DNA of 6,310 bases from NCBI GenBank assembly GCA_003219395.1, contig QHOR01000166.1, positions 4,604-10,913 of the forward strand, read 5' to 3'. This DNA is from Verrucomicrobiota bacterium (GTDB lineage Bacteria > Verrucomicrobiota > Verrucomicrobiia > Chthoniobacterales > UBA10450). The notes beneath the pieces were generated by a model, which was not told the DNA's origin, made no database searches, and saw only the letters and a program-made list of their open reading frames with translations. Shown here piece by piece: positions 1-5,941 of this stretch. The position numbers and the translations under genes are program-made. Each line of letters starts with the position of its first letter. The first letter of the stretch is position 1.

Positions 1-592
1 CGAGACGTGCTTGAACGTCCTTGCCTGTTACGATGGCCAGGGCACTCCCACTGCTCCCGCGTTCGAGTACATATCCAGCGTAGATCGCAACAGCGCTGAC
101 CAGCAGGCAAAACGTTAACATGGCGATCAATGCGATGGATCTCCGACGCGCAAAGATCAGCACGACAAGCGCAAACATTGCGAGCCAAAAAGCAACGGCC
201 GCTGCGATGGTGTACTGATTGACACTCGCAAATTGCAAATATCGCTCCGCCCAGCTTTGCTGCAGTTCAAGTGCGCGCGCTTCATCGCGCGCGATTTGCA
301 AATTGGCCGTGGCTTCCGGATGATGTCGCTCCAGGGCCAGCGCGCGTTCGTAATTTAGAATTGCGCGTCCAAAATTGCCGGCGCGAAAATAGGCGTTGCC
401 GAGATCGTAAAACAGAGTTGCGTTCCATCGTCCTGCACGAACAAGTCCCTCGTACCCGGAGATCGCCTCTTTGAAATTGCCCTGCGCGTACTCCTGGTTT
501 GCCTTCGTGAAGTCACCTTCTGCTTGCGCAAGCAAAGATGCGGTCGACGCAACGCCGCAAAGAATCGCAATAACACGGCCCGAGACTTTCAT
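1..592 (-). CDS. batE: BatE-like TPR membrane protein, 3' end cut by window edge
   Basis: The frame opens with ATG at 592 and stays open to base 1, giving 197 residues before the window ends. Residues 1-23 look like a signal peptide (basic start, hydrophobic core, Ala-rich end). Two TPR-like helical repeats follow at about 27-57 and 59-95; the second contains YDLGNAYFRAGNFGRAILNY. Two hydrophobic membrane segments lie at about 128-147 and 152-175, separated by a short basic loop (ARRRS). The last visible residues (ALAIVTGKDVQARL) look like the first strand of the SH3-like domain that ends BatE proteins. This order (signal, TPR, two membrane helices, SH3) is the BatE layout. The start overlaps the batD stop as ATGA, so it is probably translationally coupled to batD. 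Its exact role is unknown; it presumably acts with the other Bat proteins at the cytoplasmic membrane. The family call is firm; the full length cannot be seen. Confidence 0.85.
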   Translation of the reverse strand, partial: MKVSGRVIAILCGVASTASLLAQAEGDFTKANQEYAQGNFKEAISGYEGLVRAGRWNATLFYDLGNAYFRAGNFGRAILNYERALALERHHPEATANLQIARDEARALELQQSWAERYLQFASVNQYTIAAAVAFWLAMFALVVLIFARRRSIALIAMLTFCLLVSAVAIYAGYVLERGSSGSALAIVTGKDVQARL

Positions 593-603
593 TTTAGATT
601 CTC
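589..603 (-). promoter_or_regulatory. batE start: GAGA ribosome site and ATGA overlap with batD stop
   Basis: On the minus strand GAGA (603-600) lies 7 nt before the batE ATG at 592. The ATG shares its last bases with the TGA stop of batD (591-589). This arrangement decides the batE start and suggests coupled translation. The site is a weak Shine-Dalgarno match, not a full GGAGG. Confidence 0.6.
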
Positions 604-2442
604 AATTAACTCCAGCACGTCTCGACGGCTTTCAGGAGAAACTTTTCCAGGACCATTGTGGGCTCCGCTGTATTGCCATTCATCACTTTGCTCGAACAAC
701 CTGCGCAGTCGGTCCCGTGAATCACTGTTAAGCTTGAAAGTTTCTGCCGCAGTCTCCGCGTCGACCACGTTTGGATCCATGCGGCGATTGCCCGATGCGA
801 GTGCGGCTTTTACACGAACCATTCTGGATGCTTCCGCATAATATTCCCGGGGCGATACGTCGTTGCGATGCAACTTGTGCATCAGATCAGTCGCTTCGTG
901 TCGGAGCGCAGCGATACGTTGCGCCTCCCGATTATCAATTCTTTTGCGGCGAATTTTCCACCCTGCAAAGCCAATTAACGCAAGCAATGGAACCAGCTGC
1001 GCGGCCCAGAAAAGCTTTTGGGCGTAAATCGGAGCAAATGATTCCGATTTCCCCGGCAGCTCCGTCAATTGATACAAAATATCCTGTGGTTTAGCTGACG
1101 GCTGAACCGGGGATCGTGCTGTCGCTGCGGACGGGGTGGGCGTCGCCAACTGGGCCGCGCCGGCGTTTTGCGCGACGGCTGCGCCGCCCTGCACATTAAT
1201 CGGAATCTGATCGCCGTGCAGCGTCACATATTGTTCCTTCACGGGGTCGAAGTAAGAGAATGCCAACGGCGGCAGTGTCTGTTTGTTTTCGTTCGGCGAA
1301 AGCACCATCTCGAAGCTCTTGGTGCCACTGATACCAACCTCGTCGTCCTCTTTGAACTTGGAGGATGGCGGATATTTGTGCCAACCCCGCTCGTCTTCAA
1401 CGACCGGCGCATTGACGCGGTCAAAATTTCCGCGGCCAGAGATTGTGGTTGTGACCGTGATAGGATCGCCCACCTGTACGCTCTTTGGCTTCGCATCGGA
1501 CGTCATTGTGAAATTTCCAATCGCGCCTGAAAAACTGGGTGGCGCATTTGGCGGCAACGCTTTTACCTCAAGTGCAACAGGGTCGCTCTTGACCAACAGT
1601 TTTTGCTGTTGGCCAAATCTTTCGAACGGATCTGCGAAAAACGGATCGTTGAAAAAGTCGTCCATATCGGAGATATCAGGCGGCCAAGTCCGGCGGAGAC
1701 TGCGCTGCCGCTGTCGCGGCACGACGACAACCGTGTCGGCTTGTGCGGGACCGATTTCGAACTTTCCTGCCCGGGTCGCAGAGATGGCAGTTTTGAACGT
1801 GTAAACTTCGCATCGGCGTCCATTTACATTCTCGACCCGGGGACGTTCCGGCATTTGCAATTTTTGCATCGTGAGTCCCTGCGTGTTGATCACAGGCGTT
1901 TGAACAACCTGACCACGGACGAAAAATCCGAGCCGAATCACTATTGGTATTACCTCGCCGACATAAGCGGTCTTCTTTGGGACAACTAGTTCGGCAAATG
2001 CCAGCTGCTGTGCGTCGGCTGCCTGTGTACCACGATCAGGCCGCGTTCCACTTGATCGGCCAGATGAATCCGCGACGTTTAATGTCAACGCCGGAGTGCG
2101 CAATGAATTGTTTCCGACGCGAATGGTTTGAGGCGGGATGGTGAAAGTGCCCGCCCTCAACGGCATCACGGTGTAGTCGTATATTACACTGGAGATTAAA
2201 TTGAGATTGTTCATCTCAATGCGCTGTGACGTTCCCGTTCGCCGAATTTCGAGACCGTCCACCACAATAGTTTCCGGCGCCTCTGCGCCGCGCGCTCCCG
2301 TAATTCGAATTTCCAAGTGCACCGTTTCACCCGTCGTGGCTTCCGAGCTATTCAAAACTGCTGTAACGCTCGGTGAATCAGCGTGGGCAAACTGCGCCAT
2401 TGCGATGAAACCCAGAACGCCAAGTAACCTCCGATGGTGCAT
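589..2442 (-). CDS. batD: BatD family membrane protein
   Basis: This 617-residue protein has a signal peptide (about 1-21, ending AHA before DSP), a long extracytoplasmic region (22-475) of beta-rich repeats, one membrane helix (about 477-496) followed by the basic stop-transfer run KIRRKR, and a helical cytoplasmic tail (505-617). The BatD family signature is seen at about 289-312, where a VKALPP run is followed by SFSGAIGNF. Between them the extracytoplasmic repeats carry typical BatD phrases such as RAGTFTIPP at 96-104 and RAGKFEIGP at 224-232. A Phe/Asp-rich segment lies at 255-275 (DMDDFFNDPFF inside it), and a Pro/Thr/Ser-rich linker at about 420-452. The length fits the family. The ATG at 2442 is chosen because it directly precedes the signal peptide and has GAGAG 7 nt upstream. 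BatD is thought to be an envelope partner of the VWA proteins BatA and BatB. Its biochemical activity is not established. Confidence 0.92.
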   Translation of the reverse strand: MHHRRLLGVLGFIAMAQFAHADSPSVTAVLNSSEATTGETVHLEIRITGARGAEAPETIVVDGLEIRRTGTSQRIEMNNLNLISSVIYDYTVMPLRAGTFTIPPQTIRVGNNSLRTPALTLNVADSSGRSSGTRPDRGTQAADAQQLAFAELVVPKKTAYVGEVIPIVIRLGFFVRGQVVQTPVINTQGLTMQKLQMPERPRVENVNGRRCEVYTFKTAISATRAGKFEIGPAQADTVVVVPRQRQRSLRRTWPPDISDMDDFFNDPFFADPFERFGQQQKLLVKSDPVALEVKALPPNAPPSFSGAIGNFTMTSDAKPKSVQVGDPITVTTTISGRGNFDRVNAPVVEDERGWHKYPPSSKFKEDDEVGISGTKSFEMVLSPNENKQTLPPLAFSYFDPVKEQYVTLHGDQIPINVQGGAAVAQNAGAAQLATPTPSAATARSPVQPSAKPQDILYQLTELPGKSESFAPIYAQKLFWAAQLVPLLALIGFAGWKIRRKRIDNREAQRIAALRHEATDLMHKLHRNDVSPREYYAEASRMVRVKAALASGNRRMDPNVVDAETAAETFKLNSDSRDRLRRLFEQSDEWQYSGAHNGPGKVSPESRRDVLELIENLK

Positions 2443-2449
2443 ACGGTTT

Positions 2450-2454
2450 CTCTC
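2450..2454 (-). promoter_or_regulatory. batD ribosome binding site
   Basis: GAGAG on the minus strand lies 7 nt before the batD ATG at 2442. It is part of a 7-bp repeat unit (TTGAGAG), so the repeat appears to supply the ribosome site. Confidence 0.5.
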
Positions 2455-2477
2455 AACTATCGACTCTCAACCATGAA
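2450..2477 (-). repeat. Short heptad-periodic repeat in the batC-batD gap
   Basis: The minus strand reads, in steps of 7, TTGAGAG (2470-2464), TCGATAG (2463-2457) and TTGAGAG again (2456-2450). A looser unit, TTCATGG, precedes them at 2477-2471. The two outer units are identical and the middle one shares the ending AG and the opening T. It fills over half of the 48-bp gap. The periodicity is seen directly; the link to a dispersed family is inferred. Confidence 0.55.
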
Positions 2478-2490
2478 CCCTGCGGACCCA

Positions 2491-4719
2491 TTACCAGTCC
2501 TTATAGACATGGCGCGTTGCTCTGCGTTCATCAAGTTGAACTCGCGCCTCCTCGTCTTTCATCGATTCCAGAAGAGCTTCGGCCTGGCGTTCGCTCATCT
2601 GGCCCTCTTTTTCCGATTCCGCTTCGGCAACTTGAGCGTTTTTGTCAGGCGGCTTCTGTGATTTGTCTTCGCCGGCTCCCTTGACGTCACCTGCGAATTT
2701 CTTTTGCGGGGATTCTCCCGGAGTCGCTGAAGGTGTGGTGCTTTCCTCTTCACCCTCTCTCGGCGATGGTGAGGGAGTCTCATTTTGTCCTTCGCCTGGG
2801 GTGGGCGATTCTTGGCCTCGTGGTTGTTCTCCCGGCGAGGGTGAAGGCTGTTGACCTCGTTGCTTGTCGGCGCCTGGAGAAGGAGAAGGAGTCTCGCCAG
2901 GTTGTTGCTCTGTTTTTTGCGGCTCATTCTTCGCCTGGGCTTGGTCGTTTTTTTGCTGTTGCTGGTCTTTCTGGTTCTCAGGCTTGCCTTGTGACTGCTG
3001 ATCTTGTGATTGCTGCTGGTCTTTCTGCTGCTGGTCCTGAGCTTGTTGTTGCTGTTTTTGTTGTTCGTCCTGTTTTTGTTGCTGGTCCTGCTTCTGATCC
3101 TGCTTGTCCTGTTGGTTCTGCTTGTTCTGTTTGTTTTGTTTATCCTGTTGGTTCTTTTGCTGCGGCGATGGAGAAGGGGAGGGCTGTTCTTGCTTTTTGT
3201 TCTTCAGTTCTTCGATCTTCCGCTTCACGTAATCATAGTTGTCCTTCGCTTCTTTGTTTTGCGGGTCGAGCTTGAGAGTTTGCTCATAATGATCGAGCGC
3301 GTTTGTCCAGTCGCTGAGCTTTTTCTCATCGCTTTTTTCGGCTTCGCCACGCTGATAAAGTGTGTTCCCAAGATTGTAATGACCCTTGCTTTGCAAAGCG
3401 CTATCTCGGGACAATAATGCCTGGCTAAATGATTCCAGCGCCTTGCTGTAATCTTTAAGTTTGTAAGCAGCTGCGCCTGAATCGAATTGCAGTTTGTCCT
3501 CTGCGCGCGATCGCGGATGCGATTTTAGCGCTTGCTGAAATTGCCCGTACGCATCTTCGAATTTTCCACTGCGATACGCATCGAGTCCTGGCGCGGCGGC
3601 GTACGTGGAGGAACAAAGGACCGTCACCAGAAGTACGCCTGCAGTTGCGATTCCGGCAGGCAGACCGGCAACGGCAGTCGAGGTCTTGCGCGGCGGCGCG
3701 ACATCATAAGCTGTTTGTCGCGCCCGTTTTCGTTCGCGAATCAGGATCGATAATGCGAGAGCGATAAGTGCTGCACTCAGCGGCCACTCGTAACGTTCAA
3801 TCGGCCGCCGCGACAAACGCACGTCCATTTCGGCAGCCTGCATTTTTGCCAGGCCTTCAGTCTGAATTTGCTGCATCGTGCGGGGCCCATTTTCCAAGTG
3901 AAGATAAAACCCGCCGGTAGTCTGAGCGATCTCACGCAAACGTTTATCATCCAGCTTCGATTTAACGACTTGGCCGGATGGATCTTTAACAAAGCTGGTT
4001 TGACCGTCCTCGCCGATTACCGGAATCAGTGATCCTTGTGGTGTCCCCACGCCCACCGTGAAAACTCGCACACCGGCGTCAGCCGCCTCTTTCGCCGTTT
4101 TTACCGCGTCTCCATTTAATTCTTCGCCGTCAGTGAAGATAACCAGAGCGCGATTTCCCATGGCGCTTTTGCCGAAGCTCTGTGTGGCAAGCGTAATTGC
4201 GCTCGAGATATTGGTGCCGCCTTCGGGAATCGTTTTGGTATCCAGATCGTTCACCGCCTCAACAACCGCATCATAATCAATGGTGAGAGGCGCCTGTAAA
4301 AAAGCGCGGCCGGCAAAAGCAATCAAACCAACACGATCGCCCTCTAACTGGCTGATCAGATCCTGGATCGCGAGCTTGACTCGATCCAGCCGCGTCGGCT
4401 GAACATCATTGGAAAGCATGCTGCGCGAGGTGTCTACGGCAATTAACAAATCGAGGCCCTTGCGTTTTACGTCTTCAAATGTATAGCCCCATCGCGGTTG
4501 CGCCAGACTGACAATAGCCAAACCAAGCCCGAGCAACTGCAACGCAAATCTTATTATCCTGCGAGGACGATTCACCGTTCCAGCGAGCTGGGGCAGCAGC
4601 CGCGGCGAAACGAATTCCTGCAATCGTTTGAGTCCCCGCCGTTCGGAGCGAATGAAAAGAGCAATCAGAAGCGGGATCAGAAGCAATCCCCAAAGCCATT
4701 GTGGTGCGCCGAAGCTCAT
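2491..4719 (-). CDS. batB: Fused BatB-BatC: VWA membrane protein joined to TPR and Gln-rich tail
   Basis: This 742-residue protein joins two usual Bat genes. The BatB half (1-335) has membrane segments at about 8-24 and 55-73, a VWA domain at about 88-295 with an intact MIDAS (D96-x-S98-x-S100, T169, D197 in FTDGEE), and a third membrane segment at 312-327 followed by RERKRAR. The BatC half starts with a hydrophobic segment at 353-372 that resembles a signal peptide ending in YAAAP. It then has TPR-like repeats at about 377-500, a Gln/Lys/Asp/Asn-rich stretch (520-606), PSPSP linkers (609-670), and the BatC-type C-terminal helix ending KDW (708-742). No Met occurs between residues 299 and 708, and the Val/Leu codons I checked at the junction (340, 350, 353) are not GTG or TTG, so I see no separate batC start. 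Positive-inside reasoning puts the VWA and TPR parts outside the cytoplasm. Separate BatB and BatC proteins are the commoner state. It lies 112 bp after batA and 48 bp before batD. No strong ribosome site is seen, only AAGAA 11 nt upstream. Confidence 0.9.
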   Translation of the reverse strand: MSFGAPQWLWGLLLIPLLIALFIRSERRGLKRLQEFVSPRLLPQLAGTVNRPRRIIRFALQLLGLGLAIVSLAQPRWGYTFEDVKRKGLDLLIAVDTSRSMLSNDVQPTRLDRVKLAIQDLISQLEGDRVGLIAFAGRAFLQAPLTIDYDAVVEAVNDLDTKTIPEGGTNISSAITLATQSFGKSAMGNRALVIFTDGEELNGDAVKTAKEAADAGVRVFTVGVGTPQGSLIPVIGEDGQTSFVKDPSGQVVKSKLDDKRLREIAQTTGGFYLHLENGPRTMQQIQTEGLAKMQAAEMDVRLSRRPIERYEWPLSAALIALALSILIRERKRARQTAYDVAPPRKTSTAVAGLPAGIATAGVLLVTVLCSSTYAAAPGLDAYRSGKFEDAYGQFQQALKSHPRSRAEDKLQFDSGAAAYKLKDYSKALESFSQALLSRDSALQSKGHYNLGNTLYQRGEAEKSDEKKLSDWTNALDHYEQTLKLDPQNKEAKDNYDYVKRKIEELKNKKQEQPSPSPSPQQKNQQDKQNKQNKQNQQDKQDQKQDQQQKQDEQQKQQQQAQDQQQKDQQQSQDQQSQGKPENQKDQQQQKNDQAQAKNEPQKTEQQPGETPSPSPGADKQRGQQPSPSPGEQPRGQESPTPGEGQNETPSPSPREGEEESTTPSATPGESPQKKFAGDVKGAGEDKSQKPPDKNAQVAEAESEKEGQMSERQAEALLESMKDEEARVQLDERRATRHVYKDW
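2710..2895 (-). repeat. PSPSP/GE-rich linker repeats within the batC part
   Basis: Residues 609-670 repeat short Pro-Ser units (TPSPSPG, QPSPSPGE, TPSPSPRE, SPTPGEG) mixed with Gly, Glu and Gln. A similar PSPSPSP run sits at 513-519, before the Gln-rich part, so Pro-Ser linkers bracket it. This is probably a flexible, disordered extracytoplasmic spacer. Confidence 0.75.
2902..3162 (-). repeat. Gln/Lys/Asp-rich low-complexity tract within the batC part
   Basis: Residues 520-606 of the fused protein are low complexity: 43 of 87 residues are Gln and most of the rest are Lys, Asp, Asn and Glu. At DNA level the plus strand shows many copies of CTGCTGGTC- and TTGTTC-like units. Codons alternate CAG and CAA, so it is not a pure triplet repeat. 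Gln-rich tails are common in BatC-type proteins. The tract is probably disordered or coiled-coil and may vary in length between strains. Confidence 0.8.
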
Positions 4720-4735
4720 AGCAGAAATAATTCTT

Positions 4736-4798
4736 GATGATTGATGCTCGATGCTAGATGCATGGATCGAGAATCCAGCATCCAGTTTCCAGCATCAG
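4736..4798. repeat. Degenerate 7-bp tandem repeat in the batA-batB gap
   Basis: From 4736 to 4798 the plus strand can be read as nine 7-base units, each starting with G. The first half has GATGCTC/GATGCTA-type units (4743-4763). The second half has the reverse sense, GCATCCA/GAATCCA-type (4771-4798). The two halves are roughly inverted copies. It occupies over half of the 112-bp gap. Heptameric repeats of a comparable kind are known in cyanobacteria (STRR). Similar tracts between genes of soil Verrucomicrobiota are a recollection, not checked. Confidence 0.65.
4750..4782. other. Inverted repeat (possible hairpin) inside the heptad repeat
   Basis: GATGCTAGAT (4750-4759) and ATCCAGCATC (4773-4782) can pair over 10 positions. 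Nine are Watson-Crick and one is a G-U wobble in the minus-strand transcript, with a 13-nt loop. No U-run follows, so it does not look like an intrinsic terminator. It could affect mRNA processing or the batA to batB expression ratio; that is inference. Confidence 0.5.
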
Positions 4799-4831
4799 CC
4801 TGCCATGCGGTAGAATCTGACTTAGGCAAAT

Positions 4832-5887
4832 TCATGGCAGTTTTTTCCAGATCGTTTGCGATAATAGAATCTGCGCCAGCAATAACCCGCAGCCGCTCAT
4901 CAAACACAACGGAAACAAGTCGCGGTACTGTTGATACTTTTTCACGCTGACTGTCGATTTCTCCAGCTTGTCTATGTCGTTATAAATTTGTTCCAGCGAT
5001 TGTGTATCAGTCGCGCGGAAGAATTTGCCGTCCGCAATTTTCGCAACCTCCCTCAGGCCCGCTTCATTAAACTGGACCTGCTGATTCTCATAAAGAACAT
5101 TGCCCAAGGCGTCTGTTAACGGGCCTTTGGGAGTGAATATCGGGGCCGGGGCAACTCCGTTGATGCCTGCGCCGATTGCATAGAGGTGGATCTTTAAGGC
5201 TTTCACCGCCTCAGCCGCAGTGTTTGGTGGAATTTTACCAGCATTATTTTCTCCATCCGTCAGCAGAACGAGCACGTGGCTTTTTGAGCGTTTGTCATTT
5301 AGGCGGCTGGCTGCTGCTGCCACGGCCGATCCAATCGCGGTGCCATCTTCCACCAGTCCAATCCGCACTCGATCCAGATTTTGCAGCAGCCACTCGTGAT
5401 CCAGCGTCATTGGACTTACGACGTACGGACGGCCGGCAAACGCGATGATGCCAATGCGATCATTTGGCCGGCCTTCAATAAATTTGCGTGTCACTTCGCG
5501 AATGGCATCGACACGGGTGGCTTCTTGTCCACCGATCGTAAAATCCTTGGTTAGCATAGATCCGGAGACGTCCAGCGCGAGTATAATATCGATGCCACTG
5601 GCCTCGATCTGAGTAAGGCTTTTGCCGAGTTGGGGACGCGCGAGGGCAATCACGAAGACCGCAATCGAAGCCAAAAGCAGCGTCCGCAGAATTTTTCCAG
5701 CGCGCGCTGCGCTTTGTTTTCCGATCGCCCGAAGACTGGCTGTGGATGAAAAAGTTAAAGCAGCAGCTGGCCCCCGCTTTCCGCGCAAATACGCGAGCAA
5801 CGGAACTGCAACGAGCAAAAGGAGCAGCCATGGATGCGCGAAGGTCAACGCGCTATTTCCCGTGAGCCAATCAAACATTTTTGTCAT
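4832..5887 (-). CDS. batA: BatA, VWA-domain membrane protein
   Basis: Read from the ATG at 5887 this is 351 residues, the usual BatA/BatB length. Membrane segments lie at about 19-34 and 67-83, then a VWA domain (about 98-290) with intact MIDAS residues D106, S108, S110 (DVSGS), T183 (DGTAIGSA) and D211 (LTDGEN). A third membrane segment lies at about 325-343. The basic loop between the first two helices suggests it is cytoplasmic, which puts the VWA domain outside the membrane. VWA MIDAS sites bind a divalent cation and a partner's acidic residue; the BatA partner is not established. Three starts are possible: TTG 5896, ATG 5887, ATG 5878. I prefer 5887 because GAGA ends 11 nt upstream, while it is only 2 nt from the TTG and 20 nt from the third. 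The next gene, batB-batC, encodes a clear relative, so the two may pair. Confidence 0.92.
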   Translation of the reverse strand: MTKMFDWLTGNSALTFAHPWLLLLLVAVPLLAYLRGKRGPAAALTFSSTASLRAIGKQSAARAGKILRTLLLASIAVFVIALARPQLGKSLTQIEASGIDIILALDVSGSMLTKDFTIGGQEATRVDAIREVTRKFIEGRPNDRIGIIAFAGRPYVVSPMTLDHEWLLQNLDRVRIGLVEDGTAIGSAVAAAASRLNDKRSKSHVLVLLTDGENNAGKIPPNTAAEAVKALKIHLYAIGAGINGVAPAPIFTPKGPLTDALGNVLYENQQVQFNEAGLREVAKIADGKFFRATDTQSLEQIYNDIDKLEKSTVSVKKYQQYRDLFPLCLMSGCGLLLAQILLSQTIWKKLP

Positions 5888-5898
5888 ATCAGCCAAAG

Positions 5899-5902
5899 TC
5901 TC
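5899..5902 (-). promoter_or_regulatory. Weak ribosome site that selects the batA start
   Basis: GAGA on the minus strand lies 11 nt before the ATG at 5887. The spacing is somewhat long but better than for the alternative TTG at 5896 (2 nt) or ATG at 5878 (20 nt). Confidence 0.35.
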
Positions 5903-5940
5903 GCGATGAGCGAAGTCGAATCGATCGAAACATCCCTGGA
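5901..5940. repeat. Possible degenerate dispersed repeat upstream of batA
   Basis: The plus strand contains GATGAGCGAAGTCGAA (5905-5920), followed by the palindrome TCGATCGA (5921-5928) and CATCCCTGGAT (5931-5941). The GAGCGAAGTCGA core resembles a dispersed intergenic motif I recall from several environmental bacterial genomes, usually close to CATCC/GGATC ends. Only one copy is in this window, so the repeat status rests on memory. Confidence 0.35.
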
Positions 5941-5941
5941 T

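Noticed and set aside
1283..1804. Plus-strand ORF of 173 codons inside batD
   Set aside because: It has no recognisable domain and overlaps a complete BatD coding region with a clear family signature. It is a chance antisense frame.
2902..3162. CRISPR-like or tandem-repeat array suggested by repeated CTGCTGGTC/TTGTTC units
   Set aside because: The units are irregular, have no spacers of constant length, and keep an open reading frame coding a Gln-rich tail.
3010..3417. Plus-strand ORF of 135 codons with a very Leu/Val-rich start, looking like a membrane protein
   Set aside because: It is the antisense of the Gln/Lys-rich BatC tract; CAG/CAA codons read as Leu/Val on the other strand. It has no ribosome site and lies wholly inside a well-supported gene.
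3588..3630. Lipoprotein signal at the batB-batC junction (Cys369)
   Set aside because: The residues before Cys are T-V-L, which do not fit a lipobox (Ala/Gly/Ser needed at -1). An Ala-x-Ala type site fits better.
4750..4782. Intrinsic terminator between batA and batB
   Set aside because: The stem has no following U-run on the minus-strand transcript, and the downstream genes need read-through from batA as no promoter is apparent in the gap.
4720..4831. Internal promoter for batB-batC in the 112-bp gap
   Set aside because: I could not find a convincing -35/-10 pair on the minus strand; the gap is mostly repeat.
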